Assembly (NCBI GenBank): GCA_026388545.1
Contig: JAPLJS010000106.1
Coordinates: forward strand, 1-39,552
Source of the DNA: Deltaproteobacteria bacterium
Lineage (GTDB): Bacteria > Desulfobacterota > Syntrophia > Syntrophales > UBA2185
Reading direction: 5' to 3'
DNA length: 39,552 nt
In this document: positions 1-9,439 of the stretch, one piece after another
How the letters are laid out: each line of letters starts with the position of its first letter
Position numbering within the stretch: position 1 is the first letter of the stretch
Translations under genes and position numbers: made by a program
Notes under the pieces: model-generated
Database searches by the model: none
What the model was told of the DNA's origin: nothing
What the model saw: only the letters and a program-made list of their open reading frames with translations

Positions 1-535
1 AAAGATTTTTACGAATAAAGGTATTTTACAGTAGTGAAAAAATCGAAAATAAATAACGAAACGAGATTGTTCCGAACGGTCTGATAGCTAAAAATGAGCC
101 ATAAAGATTTACTGAATTTTGGATATTAATTTTATTGAGTCGCTCTTTATAATGCTCATAGATTGAAAATCCTGCCCTATCACCTTTACCAACCCCACAT
201 CATTTCATAATTTGCTTGACATATAAGCTATATAGCGTTAAAAACATTGCAGAAAAAACACATTCCTCGATGCATGGCAGAATTTTAGTGCTGTTTTGAT
301 CGACATTTTTAATGAAAAGTATAGTTCCATGCTTTGTTTTTATAGAATTCAGTCATCCACCAATGTCTATGCGGCCTTCAACATAACCAGGGTAAAGATT
401 GGTAATTGAGTTTGAGAATGCTCCAAGAAACGAACCGAAAGAGTAAATAAATTGTTTTTTAAAGTATCCGGTAATTGTTATACGCGGTATAGCTGTATTT
501 AACTGCCGGATTAACGGTATTTTCAGCCTGATTCA
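1..535. other. AT-rich leader region without a supported gene
   Basis: No open frame with a plausible start, Shine-Dalgarno site and protein-like content was found on either strand. The stretch is visibly richer in A and T than the clpV gene that follows. It holds one TTGACA box (listed separately) and presumably the 5' leader of the clpV transcript. No RNA gene or IS end was recognised. Confidence 0.6.
216..244 (+). promoter_or_regulatory. Candidate sigma70 promoter upstream of clpV
   Basis: A perfect TTGACA box at 216-221 is followed after 17 bases by TAAAAA (239-244), a weak -10 box. The start would lie about 300 bases before the clpV ATG, so the leader would be long. It is the best promoter-like signal in the upstream region, but the poor -10 keeps confidence low. 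No sigma54 -24/-12 pair was found here. Confidence 0.3.
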
Positions 536-550
536 ATGAGAGGAAATAGC

Positions 551-3217
551 ATGATTATTGAAAAGTTTTCGGTAAAAGCTCAGGATTTCATTGAAGGTGC
601 CTGTCGGCTCGCTGTGAAAAGAGATCACGAGTATGTAACGCCATGGCATATGCTTTCCGTTATGCTGAAACCTAATGATGATCTGACGCGACACTATCTT
701 TCTCATACATCAATCGATCTCGAAGCCCTCGGTGCACGGGTGGACGGCAAACTGCTCACGCAGCCGAAAGGTAAAGCGGGCAGTCCGCAGACGCCGATTA
801 ATCGCGATTTGGAAAAAGTTTTTATCCTTGCAGAGGAGGCAAGCCAGAGAACAAAGGATAAATACATCGGCATCAATCATGTAGTGCTGGGCATGCTTGC
901 CTCGGAAGAAATTGTCCAGGCCTTTTCGGATGCGGGTGCAGACAAGCAGGAGTTTGAGGATCTGCTAAAACAGCCACAAAAAGGCCGTTTTTCAGGAGGA
1001 GAAGACGGGTCGGGTGATTTTGAGTACCTGGCCAAGTATACTCTTGACCTTACGGAACGCGCCCGCCAGGGAGGGCTGGACCCCGTCATCGGACGGGACC
1101 GGGAAGTGCGGTTTACCATACAGATTCTAAGCCGTCGACTCAAAAACAATCCCATAATTATCGGAGAACCGGGTGTCGGCAAGACCGCTATTGTGGAAGG
1201 CCTGGCCCAGCGTATTGTCAATGGGGATGTCCCGGATGATTTGAAATCGGCGGCAATCCTTTCCCTTGATATGGGGCAACTGATAGCAGGCGCAAAATTC
1301 CGCGGAGAATTTGAGGAACGTTTTAAACGCTTACTGCAGGAAGTTTCCGATGCCGGCAATGTTATTCTCTTTATTGATGAAATTCATATGATCATCGGCG
1401 CCGGAGGTTCAGAAGGCGCCATGGATGCCGCCAACCTGATCAAACCCGCGCTTTCCAGGGGTGAAATTCGCTGCATCGGTGCGACGACCCTGGAAGAATA
1501 TAGAAAACATATTGAAAAGGACACGGCTCTGATGCGCCGATTCCAGATCGTCATGGTGGAAGAACCGAGTATTGATGAGACCATTACCATACTGCGCGGA
1601 GTAAAGGAGAAATACGAAGTCTATCATGGCGTACAGATTCTGGATGCAGCGCTTGTCGCATCGGCAAAACTCTCCAAGCGCTATATCATGGACCGGTTTC
1701 TACCGGACAAGGCAGTTGATCTGATCGACCAGGCATCGGCATCTCTGCGTATCGGTCTTTCTTCAAAGCCTGAAGAAATCGATGAAATCGACCGCAGGAT
1801 CGTTGACCTGGAAATTGAAATCCGTGCCTTAAAACACGAAACGGACTCTCAGACCGAAGAACGTCTCAGCCATCTTAAACAAGAGCTGGAGGAACTCAAA
1901 GAAAAAAGCCGCAAACTCACTGAAAAATGGGAAAAGGAAAAGAAGTCCCTCACAGAGGTTCAGGAGGCAAAGAAGGCACTGGAGGAAGCCAAGCGTGAAA
2001 TGGAACAAAAAATCCGTGAAGAGGATTTCTCCCGGGTGGCCGAACTGCAGTACAAGATCATACCAAAGTGCAATAAAATTTTAGAAGAATATGCGGATGT
2101 GGATATTTCCGGCAAAGGCTTTCTACGGAGAGCAATCACGGAAGATGACATCGCCGATACGGTTTCGAGGATGACCAATATCCCGGTCTCAAAGCTTCTT
2201 GGTTCAGAAATAGACAAGCTGCTGCACCTGGAGGACCATCTGCGACAGCGGGTCGTAGGCCAGGATGATGCTCTCACTACCATATCCAAGGCAATCAGAC
2301 GTTCTAGGGCCGGTGTACAGAACCCGAACCGACCCATAGCCTCCTTTTTAATGCTCGGTCCCACGGGCGTTGGAAAAACAGAGGTATGCAAGACCCTGGC
2401 GGAATTCATGTTTGACGACGAGAGCGCTCTTATCCGGATTGATATGAGCGAGTTTATGGAAAAGCATTCCGTGGCCCGGCTGGTTGGCGCCCCCCCGGGA
2501 TATGTCGGTTATGAAGAAGGCGGCGTACTGACGAACAGTGTCCGCCGCAAGCCGTACAGCGTGATTCTGTTTGATGAAGTGGAAAAAGGGCATGCGGATG
2601 TATTCAACCTTTTCCTGCAGTTGCTTGATGACGGACGTCTGACCGACAGTCAGGGGCAGACGGTGAATTTTTCAAACACCGTTGTACTCATGACATCAAA
2701 CCTCGGATCGGAAAGTATTCGACCTGCCGAAACAGCAGAAGAGATCCAGCAAATGACTGCGGGCATTATGCAAGCCGTGCGATCACACTTTCGACCGGAA
2801 TTTATAAATCGCCTTGATGATATTCTTGTTTTTAAGCAATTGACCCTTGAAGGCATGAAGACGATAGCCGAAATACAGCTTAAGCGCCTTGCAAAGTTGC
2901 TGAAAGAGAAAGAGATTCATCTGCAGGTCAAAGACGAGGCGTTGGTTCTCCTGGCCGAGCTCGGCTTTAATCCGCTTATGGGTGCAAGGCCGCTGAACCG
3001 TGTTATTCAGACTCGTCTCCAGGACCCTCTTGCCGAAGACATTATCGCGGGCAAAATTAAACCGGGTGATACCATCTATATCTCAGCGTCGGGAGATGAA
3101 CTGGTAATCGGAATAAACGACATTCTTGAGGAAGCGCCGGAATCCGGTGGTCAGGGGGAAAAGAATAAGAACGCAACCCCGCACGATCCGACCGAATCCG
3201 GTGGTTCTGATGGGTAG
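551..3217 (+). CDS. clpV: T6SS sheath-recycling AAA+ ATPase ClpV (TssH)
   Basis: This is an 888-residue HSP100/ClpB-type ATPase that disassembles the contracted TssB/TssC sheath in the cytoplasm using ATP. An N-terminal Clp repeat domain (about residues 1-140) is followed by the first AAA+ module with Walker A GEPGVGKT (about 205-212) and Walker B ILFIDEIH (about 272-279). A charged coiled-coil middle domain follows, then the second AAA+ module with Walker A GPTGVGKT (about 603-610) and Walker B VILFDEVEK (about 671-679). Length is normal for ClpV. The ATG at 551 is preferred over the one at 536 because a GAGAGGAAA ribosome site sits just before it. It is the first gene of a clpV-tssM-tssJ unit, with tssM starting 11 bases after its TAG stop. 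Context separates it from housekeeping ClpB. Confidence 0.95.
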   Translation: MIIEKFSVKAQDFIEGACRLAVKRDHEYVTPWHMLSVMLKPNDDLTRHYLSHTSIDLEALGARVDGKLLTQPKGKAGSPQTPINRDLEKVFILAEEASQRTKDKYIGINHVVLGMLASEEIVQAFSDAGADKQEFEDLLKQPQKGRFSGGEDGSGDFEYLAKYTLDLTERARQGGLDPVIGRDREVRFTIQILSRRLKNNPIIIGEPGVGKTAIVEGLAQRIVNGDVPDDLKSAAILSLDMGQLIAGAKFRGEFEERFKRLLQEVSDAGNVILFIDEIHMIIGAGGSEGAMDAANLIKPALSRGEIRCIGATTLEEYRKHIEKDTALMRRFQIVMVEEPSIDETITILRGVKEKYEVYHGVQILDAALVASAKLSKRYIMDRFLPDKAVDLIDQASASLRIGLSSKPEEIDEIDRRIVDLEIEIRALKHETDSQTEERLSHLKQELEELKEKSRKLTEKWEKEKKSLTEVQEAKKALEEAKREMEQKIREEDFSRVAELQYKIIPKCNKILEEYADVDISGKGFLRRAITEDDIADTVSRMTNIPVSKLLGSEIDKLLHLEDHLRQRVVGQDDALTTISKAIRRSRAGVQNPNRPIASFLMLGPTGVGKTEVCKTLAEFMFDDESALIRIDMSEFMEKHSVARLVGAPPGYVGYEEGGVLTNSVRRKPYSVILFDEVEKGHADVFNLFLQLLDDGRLTDSQGQTVNFSNTVVLMTSNLGSESIRPAETAEEIQQMTAGIMQAVRSHFRPEFINRLDDILVFKQLTLEGMKTIAEIQLKRLAKLLKEKEIHLQVKDEALVLLAELGFNPLMGARPLNRVIQTRLQDPLAEDIIAGKIKPGDTIYISASGDELVIGINDILEEAPESGGQGEKNKNATPHDPTESGGSDG

Positions 3218-3228
3218 CGGATAATTCT

Positions 3229-6200
3229 ATGGATTTGCTCACCACGATAACCGGATACGCCCAGGGATTCTTCACCTGGGATAACTGGCCATACCTTCTC
3301 GCTGCCATGGCTGTTCTGGGCATTTTGATACTTGTTGTGCTGCTCATCTATTTTATCAAGAAACGTCGCAGCGCAAGCGGTGAAAAAAAACAAGCGAAAC
3401 CGGATATCGAACAAAAGAAAAAACAAAAGGGCATGCCTGCTTCGAGTCTTGCCAAGGTATGGAAAGGGTTTCTGAAAGAAATACCATGGGCAGTAAGGGC
3501 GAACGTCATGGCCTACGAGCACTTTATTGTTTTCGGTGAAGCCGGTGCTGGAAAAAGTGCCCTGATTGACAATCACACAGACTGGCAGGGGCACGCGCGA
3601 CAGTTTTACCCCAGCTATACGACAAATCCCCTGCTACAGATATATCTCGGATCCAAGGTTCTGGTTCAGGAACTCCCGGATTCTCTGCTCGGCGATACAT
3701 CAGAATATGCCCGCCGCGCCATGCTTAAGCTATGGAAACCACTTTTCAGGCGAAAGGATCCGACCGTTGTAATTGTCTTAAACGGTGTGGCGCTTCAGAC
3801 GGATGAACCGGAATATCTGGAATATCTGAAACAAAAGGCCCAGATAATTCGGGGGAAAATCAACCTGCTCGGACAAATTCGCAAAAAGCCGGTAAAGGTA
3901 CGTATTGCGCTGACTCATATGGATCAGTTTGAGGGATTTTTTGAATTTTCCCAATTTCTCACCCAGAGCAACATTCCTTTAAAACTCGAATTCAGTTCAA
4001 AAGGTGATATCGCAGATATTTCCGGATGCCTGGATCCGTACGAAGAACATCTAACCCGTGCTCTGACATTGCTTCCCGCAGATAAGTATCTGAAGGCCAT
4101 TACATTCATGCGCCAGGCGCCGAAACTGTTTCAGTATTTGTCCGTATTCATTAAATTCCTTCAAAACCCCGACCCCTTATCTCTGGAGCCGGAAGTGACC
4201 CGTCTCTACCTGACTTCACAGACAGAGGGGGAAACCCCTGTTTTGAACCCCTTTGCCCCTTCGCTTACCGCCAGGGAAATCCAAAAATTCGACCCGCTTT
4301 TCAGACACCGTGTTGCAGCTGCCGCAATAGGCATAGCAGGGCTTGTTTATTTAAGCTCCGCTTACCTTTATGAACGAAACCTGATTGCCGAAAGATACCG
4401 TGAAATGGCAATCCTGGAAGTTTCACCGCCTGTCCGGTATGATCAAAAGATGCATGAGCTTTTACCCATCGCATACATGCAGCAACATCCCTTGATGAAA
4501 TTGCTGCCTGATTTTTTTCCAGACATAAACAGGGAGATTACCCGCCGCTGCATCGAAAACATTCGTAAATTCTATCTGTTTCCCGCAGTGGAGAGATTCT
4601 CCGTGGAAACGATGACAACGGCATATGCCGCTGCCGGTCAGTTAATAACAATCAGTAGCCCCGAACAGCAATATAGACGGAAAATCGAAGACGCCCAGGA
4701 CAAGGCCCTATACCTCTTGGCGCTGATATATGCAACCCGGGACAACGAACTTGGGAAACTTATTCAGAACAATCTTACCCAATGGCCACATATCCTCAAT
4801 ATATCCAAAACAATGATTGAGGATTATGTAAATAATAATGAGTCCTCCTGGCACGTTTCTCTTGATACGAAAAAACTTTCATTCCGCCAGTCAAAAAGCG
4901 CTGTCGATGACCCCCGTAGCTGGATGGTTTATTTTGCCGAAATCAACAGGTTTTACCAGCAGCCCGTTTTAACCAGGGCGGAATTTGAGAAATTGCAAAA
5001 GGAAACCGATCACTTTCTCGGGGTGATCCAGCAACTGGAGCTTTATGATCTTTCCGCAAAGATAGCGGAACTGTTAAAAAAAGAAGCCCCGCAGGGTATC
5101 AACTTGGACCTGATTGCAAAGCAAGAATCCCAGATCAGACAGGAGACCGTCAAAAATTTTCTGAAATTTATAAAAAACTCCAACATGAATTATCCGGAGG
5201 TGACTGATAATTTAGGACTTACCGGCCTGCTTGAAAACCTCAAGGTTATGCTTAATTTTAAGGGGCCTGAAGATGAAAGAGAATTGCTGTTTCGTTTTTT
5301 GTTCGGCGGGGAAGAATTCAAGTTCAACGCCCAGCAATGGAACGATCTCCTCAATCGCAGCAGGATCGCCTTATTTTTAAGAGAGTTTGTCAACCATTAC
5401 AAACGCCAGGACGGCCTGCTCTTTTTTCCGGCGGACAAGGAATTTGACGATCTCATCATGAACGCGTCCAATGACGGGCGCTTCTTGTTCATCGGTCACG
5501 CCAGAGTGGACGGCAGATTCACGAAGGATGCCATAGAAAAAAGAGTAAAACCGATATTGACGGAACTGCCGGTTTTCATAGAAAATTTGCCTGTATCCCA
5601 GAAGGACAAAAGTTATTTTTCAAATTTCTTATTTAAAGAAGTTGAAGCCTACGGGCGGCGTTATGCGCAATACTACCGGAAATACTACATGGAATTCGAC
5701 ATAAAGGCCGGGTCTCCGGGCGCCCTGCGCTTTGTATTGAGTCAAATGGTACTGCCATCTTCACCGTTTATGGAGGTCCTGCTGACCATGAGGGACAATA
5801 CCCAGATTGACCCCGGCAAAAACGAATATCTGCGATCTATTGCACTGAAGCTGGCTGAATTTGAGTTTATAAAGCGTCTCATGGGCGAACAGAAGGGAAC
5901 ATTTCCGGAACTCGATAAATACAAGGCCTTGCTGGAGCAGATGCAAATGGATATGCAGGACCAGCAGGGACCTGCCGGGAAAAAGGACAAAGATGAGCCC
6001 TTTACCCTATTCAAAAACCGATTGACTCCGATGGGTCGGATCGGCTTTGCGATCTTTAATGATGAAAAGGATTCTTATTTGAATCTGGTGAAGCTCTGGC
6101 TCAACAGTGTTGGAGTTCCTCCCCAATGGCAGGATGTTTTTCTCGCTCCGGTCTGGCAGGCCTATTTTCTGGGAATGACCGAAGTTGAGACTGAGATTGG

Positions 6201-6987
6201 TAAAATATGGACGGATCTCCGGCAAACCGACATCCAACCGCTGTATAATAAATTCCCTTTTGAAATCTCATCCGGTGAAGATATCTCAGCGGAAGCGCTT
6301 AAAAATGCGACGCATCCCTCCGGACATTTCTGGCAGACATATCAGGGAATGCTCGCGCCGTTCTGCATGGAAGAAGGGCGCCGGTGGCGTAAGAGAACCG
6401 GTCCGTTTAACGTTCCGAAGCTTCCGAACAATATGCTGCCGACAGTGAATGCCATCGCGCAGCTTTCTTCCGTTCTGTGGGATAAAGAAGGCAAAGAACG
6501 TCCTCTTGAATTTATGCTCAGGCCGGGTCCTCTGCCTTCGGTACTTCCTCAGGAGCCGATCGCTGTGCTTTCCTATCTGCAAGTGGGAGAATTAGCGGTC
6601 TTTGGTTTTAACCAGAAGCCGTCCTGGAAAAAATTTAAATATTATTGGCAAAACCCATACTGGTCGTCAGTGGGAGTTGAGTTTACAACCAAAGACAAGT
6701 CTTCAAAAATAAAGAAAACGATAGAAATTCCAACCTCATACTGGAGTTTTTACCGTCTTCTCCAGAAAACGGAAGAATATGCCGCTGTTAACAAGCTTTA
6801 CGATTCCGCTAAAGGGACTAAATCCGCCAGGAAATTTTCCGGTACCGGCAACGGCAAAAAAGCCGAGGCGCTCCGATCGCTGACATGGGTAATCAATTCC
6901 CCGGCAACAAATGTCGAAAGCAGACCCATGGATATTATATTTAGCATTCAGAGCGATCCGTGGGCCATCTTCAAGCTGCCCCGCTAG
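3229..6987 (+). CDS. tssM: T6SS membrane complex protein TssM (IcmF family)
   Basis: This 1252-residue inner-membrane protein forms, with TssL and TssJ, the trans-envelope complex that anchors the baseplate. A hydrophobic segment at about residues 22-44 is followed by a basic stretch. The cytoplasmic nucleotide-binding domain has Walker A GEAGAGKS (about 103-110). A second hydrophobic segment lies at about 362-383. The remaining roughly 870 residues would be periplasmic, as expected for the part that contacts TssJ. Only two clear membrane segments are visible, whereas the well-studied E. coli TssM has three. The start is 11 bases after clpV, with no strong Shine-Dalgarno site, which suggests translational coupling. 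The stop is TAG. Family assignment rests on size, architecture, Walker motif and position. Confidence 0.9.
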   Translation: MDLLTTITGYAQGFFTWDNWPYLLAAMAVLGILILVVLLIYFIKKRRSASGEKKQAKPDIEQKKKQKGMPASSLAKVWKGFLKEIPWAVRANVMAYEHFIVFGEAGAGKSALIDNHTDWQGHARQFYPSYTTNPLLQIYLGSKVLVQELPDSLLGDTSEYARRAMLKLWKPLFRRKDPTVVIVLNGVALQTDEPEYLEYLKQKAQIIRGKINLLGQIRKKPVKVRIALTHMDQFEGFFEFSQFLTQSNIPLKLEFSSKGDIADISGCLDPYEEHLTRALTLLPADKYLKAITFMRQAPKLFQYLSVFIKFLQNPDPLSLEPEVTRLYLTSQTEGETPVLNPFAPSLTAREIQKFDPLFRHRVAAAAIGIAGLVYLSSAYLYERNLIAERYREMAILEVSPPVRYDQKMHELLPIAYMQQHPLMKLLPDFFPDINREITRRCIENIRKFYLFPAVERFSVETMTTAYAAAGQLITISSPEQQYRRKIEDAQDKALYLLALIYATRDNELGKLIQNNLTQWPHILNISKTMIEDYVNNNESSWHVSLDTKKLSFRQSKSAVDDPRSWMVYFAEINRFYQQPVLTRAEFEKLQKETDHFLGVIQQLELYDLSAKIAELLKKEAPQGINLDLIAKQESQIRQETVKNFLKFIKNSNMNYPEVTDNLGLTGLLENLKVMLNFKGPEDERELLFRFLFGGEEFKFNAQQWNDLLNRSRIALFLREFVNHYKRQDGLLFFPADKEFDDLIMNASNDGRFLFIGHARVDGRFTKDAIEKRVKPILTELPVFIENLPVSQKDKSYFSNFLFKEVEAYGRRYAQYYRKYYMEFDIKAGSPGALRFVLSQMVLPSSPFMEVLLTMRDNTQIDPGKNEYLRSIALKLAEFEFIKRLMGEQKGTFPELDKYKALLEQMQMDMQDQQGPAGKKDKDEPFTLFKNRLTPMGRIGFAIFNDEKDSYLNLVKLWLNSVGVPPQWQDVFLAPVWQAYFLGMTEVETEIGKIWTDLRQTDIQPLYNKFPFEISSGEDISAEALKNATHPSGHFWQTYQGMLAPFCMEEGRRWRKRTGPFNVPKLPNNMLPTVNAIAQLSSVLWDKEGKERPLEFMLRPGPLPSVLPQEPIAVLSYLQVGELAVFGFNQKPSWKKFKYYWQNPYWSSVGVEFTTKDKSSKIKKTIEIPTSYWSFYRLLQKTEEYAAVNKLYDSAKGTKSARKFSGTGNGKKAEALRSLTWVINSPATNVESRPMDIIFSIQSDPWAIFKLPR

Positions 6988-7053
6988 CCGCGCGGCCTTT
7001 TGAAAGTTCTGAGCTTTGTATTAATAATGAACATGAACTCGGGATATCGTCTC

Positions 7054-7533
7054 ATGTTAAAATTCAAAGAAACAACTTTTTTCCCATGGTGTGCAACAGG
7101 AGCGGTAATCGTCCTTTCCTTGCTCCTTATTATGGGAAGCCTGTATGGGTGCGGGAAATCTACTGTGAAAAAGGAGCAAATCACTTTCAACATTATTCCC
7201 GATTCAGGCATTAATGATGAGCGGCCTGTGTATATCGTGATTCGCAAGGTGAATAAAATGGAATTCCTGGTCGAAAATTACGATGGTATCTCTGATATGG
7301 TCTATGCCAATCCGCCGAATGAAAGTCTCCTGGCCTGGCACATGCTCCTGCCCGGACAAAAAGAGAAAATACAAGTCATAAAGCCCGACAAATCAGATAT
7401 TGGGGTTTATGTCCTTTTCACCAGTCCCGGTGAAAATTGGAAAATGATACTTGAAATCCCCCTTAAGTCGGAATATAATATTAACGTTAAGAACAATGAA
7501 CTGGAAGAATACCGCAAAGGGTTTTTCTGGTGA
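7054..7533 (+). CDS. tssJ: T6SS outer-membrane lipoprotein TssJ
   Basis: This small lipoprotein is predicted to tether the TssM periplasmic domain to the outer membrane. From the ATG at 7054 the product is 159 residues. A basic N-terminus (KFKE) is followed by a hydrophobic core and the lipobox-like sequence LYGC, giving lipidated Cys33. The mature part has the family pattern of a beta-sandwich: a segment around RPVYIVIRKV, then FLVENYDGI, then LLPGQKEKI, then a strand reading DIGVYVLF. The frame stays open back to a TTG at 7000 and has other ATGs at 7027 and 7033. 7054 is chosen because it gives a conventional signal peptide, but no start has a good ribosome site. It follows tssM closely and precedes a terminator. 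Confidence 0.8.
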   Translation: MLKFKETTFFPWCATGAVIVLSLLLIMGSLYGCGKSTVKKEQITFNIIPDSGINDERPVYIVIRKVNKMEFLVENYDGISDMVYANPPNESLLAWHMLLPGQKEKIQVIKPDKSDIGVYVLFTSPGENWKMILEIPLKSEYNINVKNNELEEYRKGFFW

Positions 7534-7536
7534 CGG

Positions 7537-7570
7537 TTAACCGGAAAGCAGGACGGTTAATTTTTCTTTT
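7537..7570 (+). terminator. Intrinsic terminator candidate after tssJ
   Basis: TTAACCG (7537-7543) and CGGTTAA (7554-7560) can form a 7-bp stem with a 10-base loop, followed at once by TTTTTCTTTT (7561-7570). It begins four bases after the tssJ stop. This is the clearest stem plus U-tract in the window and would separate the clpV-tssM-tssJ unit from the tssB/tssC unit. The stem has few G/C pairs, so termination may be partial. Confidence 0.55.
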
Positions 7571-7654
7571 CCAGTCCCATCTGCAAGGTGAAATCAAAGG
7601 GCGGGGCGCGGCAACAACCGGCGGGAGTTGAACCGCAATTAATAAAGGCATCCT

Positions 7655-9403
7655 ATGCTGCAAATTTTAGAAACCGCTTCAATTGAAAATGATTTGCGCC
7701 TGGACGGGCAGCAACCCTGCAGGAAGCTGGAGTGGCTCGAAGATAGCTATCGTGATACGGGTGATTTCTGGCGCGCTCTTAAGGGAGCTTTTGATGCTCG
7801 TTTTGCTGTGCATGGGGTGAGCGCCCTTTTCAGCAGGTATAACTTCTATCATGATATCATCGTTCGCAACCGTAACAACACCGCACCGGCCCTCTGCTTG
7901 TACGATTTGGCTTCCGGCTTCAGAAGTATTTCGTACAGCGAACTCGGCGCCTTTGCCGCCGCAAAAGCAGGTTTTTGGGCTCGCCTTGGCCTGCGGCCCG
8001 GACAAACGCTCTGTATCATCCGGCCCATGGGCCTGGAGACGGCAGTTGAACTGCTGGCGGCTCTGAAGACGGGATGCCGGATTTCGTTCCTGTATCCCCA
8101 GGGAAAAGGTTTCCTGCAAAGGAGGCTTGAATCCCTGAAACCTGACCACATTATTATTGATGAGAGACATCTTCCGTTGCTGTCGGTATGGAGCAAAATG
8201 GTGCTGGCGGAAGGTGATGTGAGTAAGGACATTCATCATGAACGGGCGCAGTCTTTCACGTATCCATCCGGTCAGGTTGTTTTTAGTTGTTTTAACCCCT
8301 GCGGACCTGAACCCCATGTTCCTGCTGATATAACAAGCGACGCTGCCTATCTCTGCGCACTGCGCGACGGGATGATCGCCTTGGGAATTGGACCGGGGCA
8401 GGTATATGCCGCACCGGGATTTCACTTTATGGAGAGCTATCCGGCCTTGCTTTTGGCCGGTCTGCTGTGCGGTGCAACCTATCTGCACCTTATGCCGAAG
8501 GATATTGCAACCAACCCGGAGATTGTGGTACAACAACCTATCAAGGCCTTCGGGGTGAGCAGAAAGGTGCGTGACATCTTGCTGGAAAAACAGGTGGATG
8601 CAGGCAGTTCCTGGGAATGCTGGTTTCGCAACCCGGCAGAGTCCCAAGACCTGGAACAGTGGCATTATTTTATCCGGAGTCTTAAGCTGGAAAAGGCCTT
8701 TGCCTTTAACCTGAGATGGGATGCGGCGCTGGGGGGCTGTTCTCTGTTCTCCATACGGCGTAAAGGCATGGCGCATATGAACGTGATGCCTGTCCCCGGA
8801 GGCGCCTGGTGTCTTGGCGACTTGTCAGGGGGGGATTTTGCGTCTTTTACCGACATCGGCGCATACTCCCTGTCAACGCCCGGTGCACCCGAGGAGGAGA
8901 AAAGGACGACTGCCGATATTATCGCCAAAAACGGGAACGAATGGATTTTCACAGGAATAAATACCTTCAACCGGGAAGGCAGGATTTTTCCGGTGGAAGA
9001 GATTCTGCTCTCTCTCCGTGATATGGAGGTCCGCTACAGATTCTTCTGTTCCATCGTTGATGTTCCGCTTATTGATCCGGGAAGAGGGCATCGCATTGTT
9101 CTGCTTGTCTTTCGCGGCGCAAATACCGGCTTTAATGAAGCCCGGCTTTTATCTGAAATTCGTTCGGTTATTACTCGGGAAATGGGGGACGAGTTTCAGC
9201 CCGATACAATAGAGTTTTTCCCCATGTATCCCAGGTTTCTATCAGTTACCGAGGTGGATCACCAATGGTGCCGCAGTCAGTACCTGACAGGGGCGCTTTT
9301 CAGAAAGTCGCGGGGTGAAATTTTTCACTGCATTACCCGGCTGAGGGAATGCATCATGAAAATGGAGGATGTTGAAGGGAAACGTTGGCCCGAAATCCAA
9401 TGA
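7655..9403 (+). CDS. Degenerate adenylate-forming (ANL) enzyme-like protein in T6SS operon
   Basis: This 582-residue protein shows the fold pattern of acyl-CoA synthetases and NRPS adenylation domains. The N-terminal part has YSELGAFAAAKAGFWARLG and LRPGQTLCIIRPMG followed by ELLAALKTGC, the usual region before the ATP-binding loop. A C-terminal subdomain-like part has EGRIFPVEEILLSL. The catalytic signatures are missing. The Ser/Thr/Gly-rich P-loop (normally like TSGTTGxPKG) is replaced by FSCFNPCGPEPH, and the C-terminal catalytic Lys region (normally TGKIDR-like) reads VTEVDHQW. It therefore looks like a pseudoenzyme, or at least not a standard adenylating enzyme. The ATG has an AAAGG site seven bases upstream. 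It begins the tssB-tssC unit, so a structural or assembly role is possible, but that is inference. Confidence 0.65.
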   Translation: MLQILETASIENDLRLDGQQPCRKLEWLEDSYRDTGDFWRALKGAFDARFAVHGVSALFSRYNFYHDIIVRNRNNTAPALCLYDLASGFRSISYSELGAFAAAKAGFWARLGLRPGQTLCIIRPMGLETAVELLAALKTGCRISFLYPQGKGFLQRRLESLKPDHIIIDERHLPLLSVWSKMVLAEGDVSKDIHHERAQSFTYPSGQVVFSCFNPCGPEPHVPADITSDAAYLCALRDGMIALGIGPGQVYAAPGFHFMESYPALLLAGLLCGATYLHLMPKDIATNPEIVVQQPIKAFGVSRKVRDILLEKQVDAGSSWECWFRNPAESQDLEQWHYFIRSLKLEKAFAFNLRWDAALGGCSLFSIRRKGMAHMNVMPVPGGAWCLGDLSGGDFASFTDIGAYSLSTPGAPEEEKRTTADIIAKNGNEWIFTGINTFNREGRIFPVEEILLSLRDMEVRYRFFCSIVDVPLIDPGRGHRIVLLVFRGANTGFNEARLLSEIRSVITREMGDEFQPDTIEFFPMYPRFLSVTEVDHQWCRSQYLTGALFRKSRGEIFHCITRLRECIMKMEDVEGKRWPEIQ

Positions 9404-9439
9404 AAAATCATAGAACTAACCATAGAAAGGAGATACAGC

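Noticed and set aside
272..300. TGGCAG...GTGCT as a sigma54 promoter upstream of clpV
   Set aside because: The GG and GC are 12 bases apart instead of 10, so it does not fit the -24/-12 layout.
536..550. ATG 536 as start of clpV
   Set aside because: No ribosome site lies before it, whereas GAGAGGAAA sits at the right distance before ATG 551, and the extra five residues are not typical of ClpV.
7679..8776. 365-residue minus-strand frame inside the ANL-like gene
   Set aside because: It lies wholly inside a supported plus-strand gene in a collinear operon and shows no family pattern or ribosome site.
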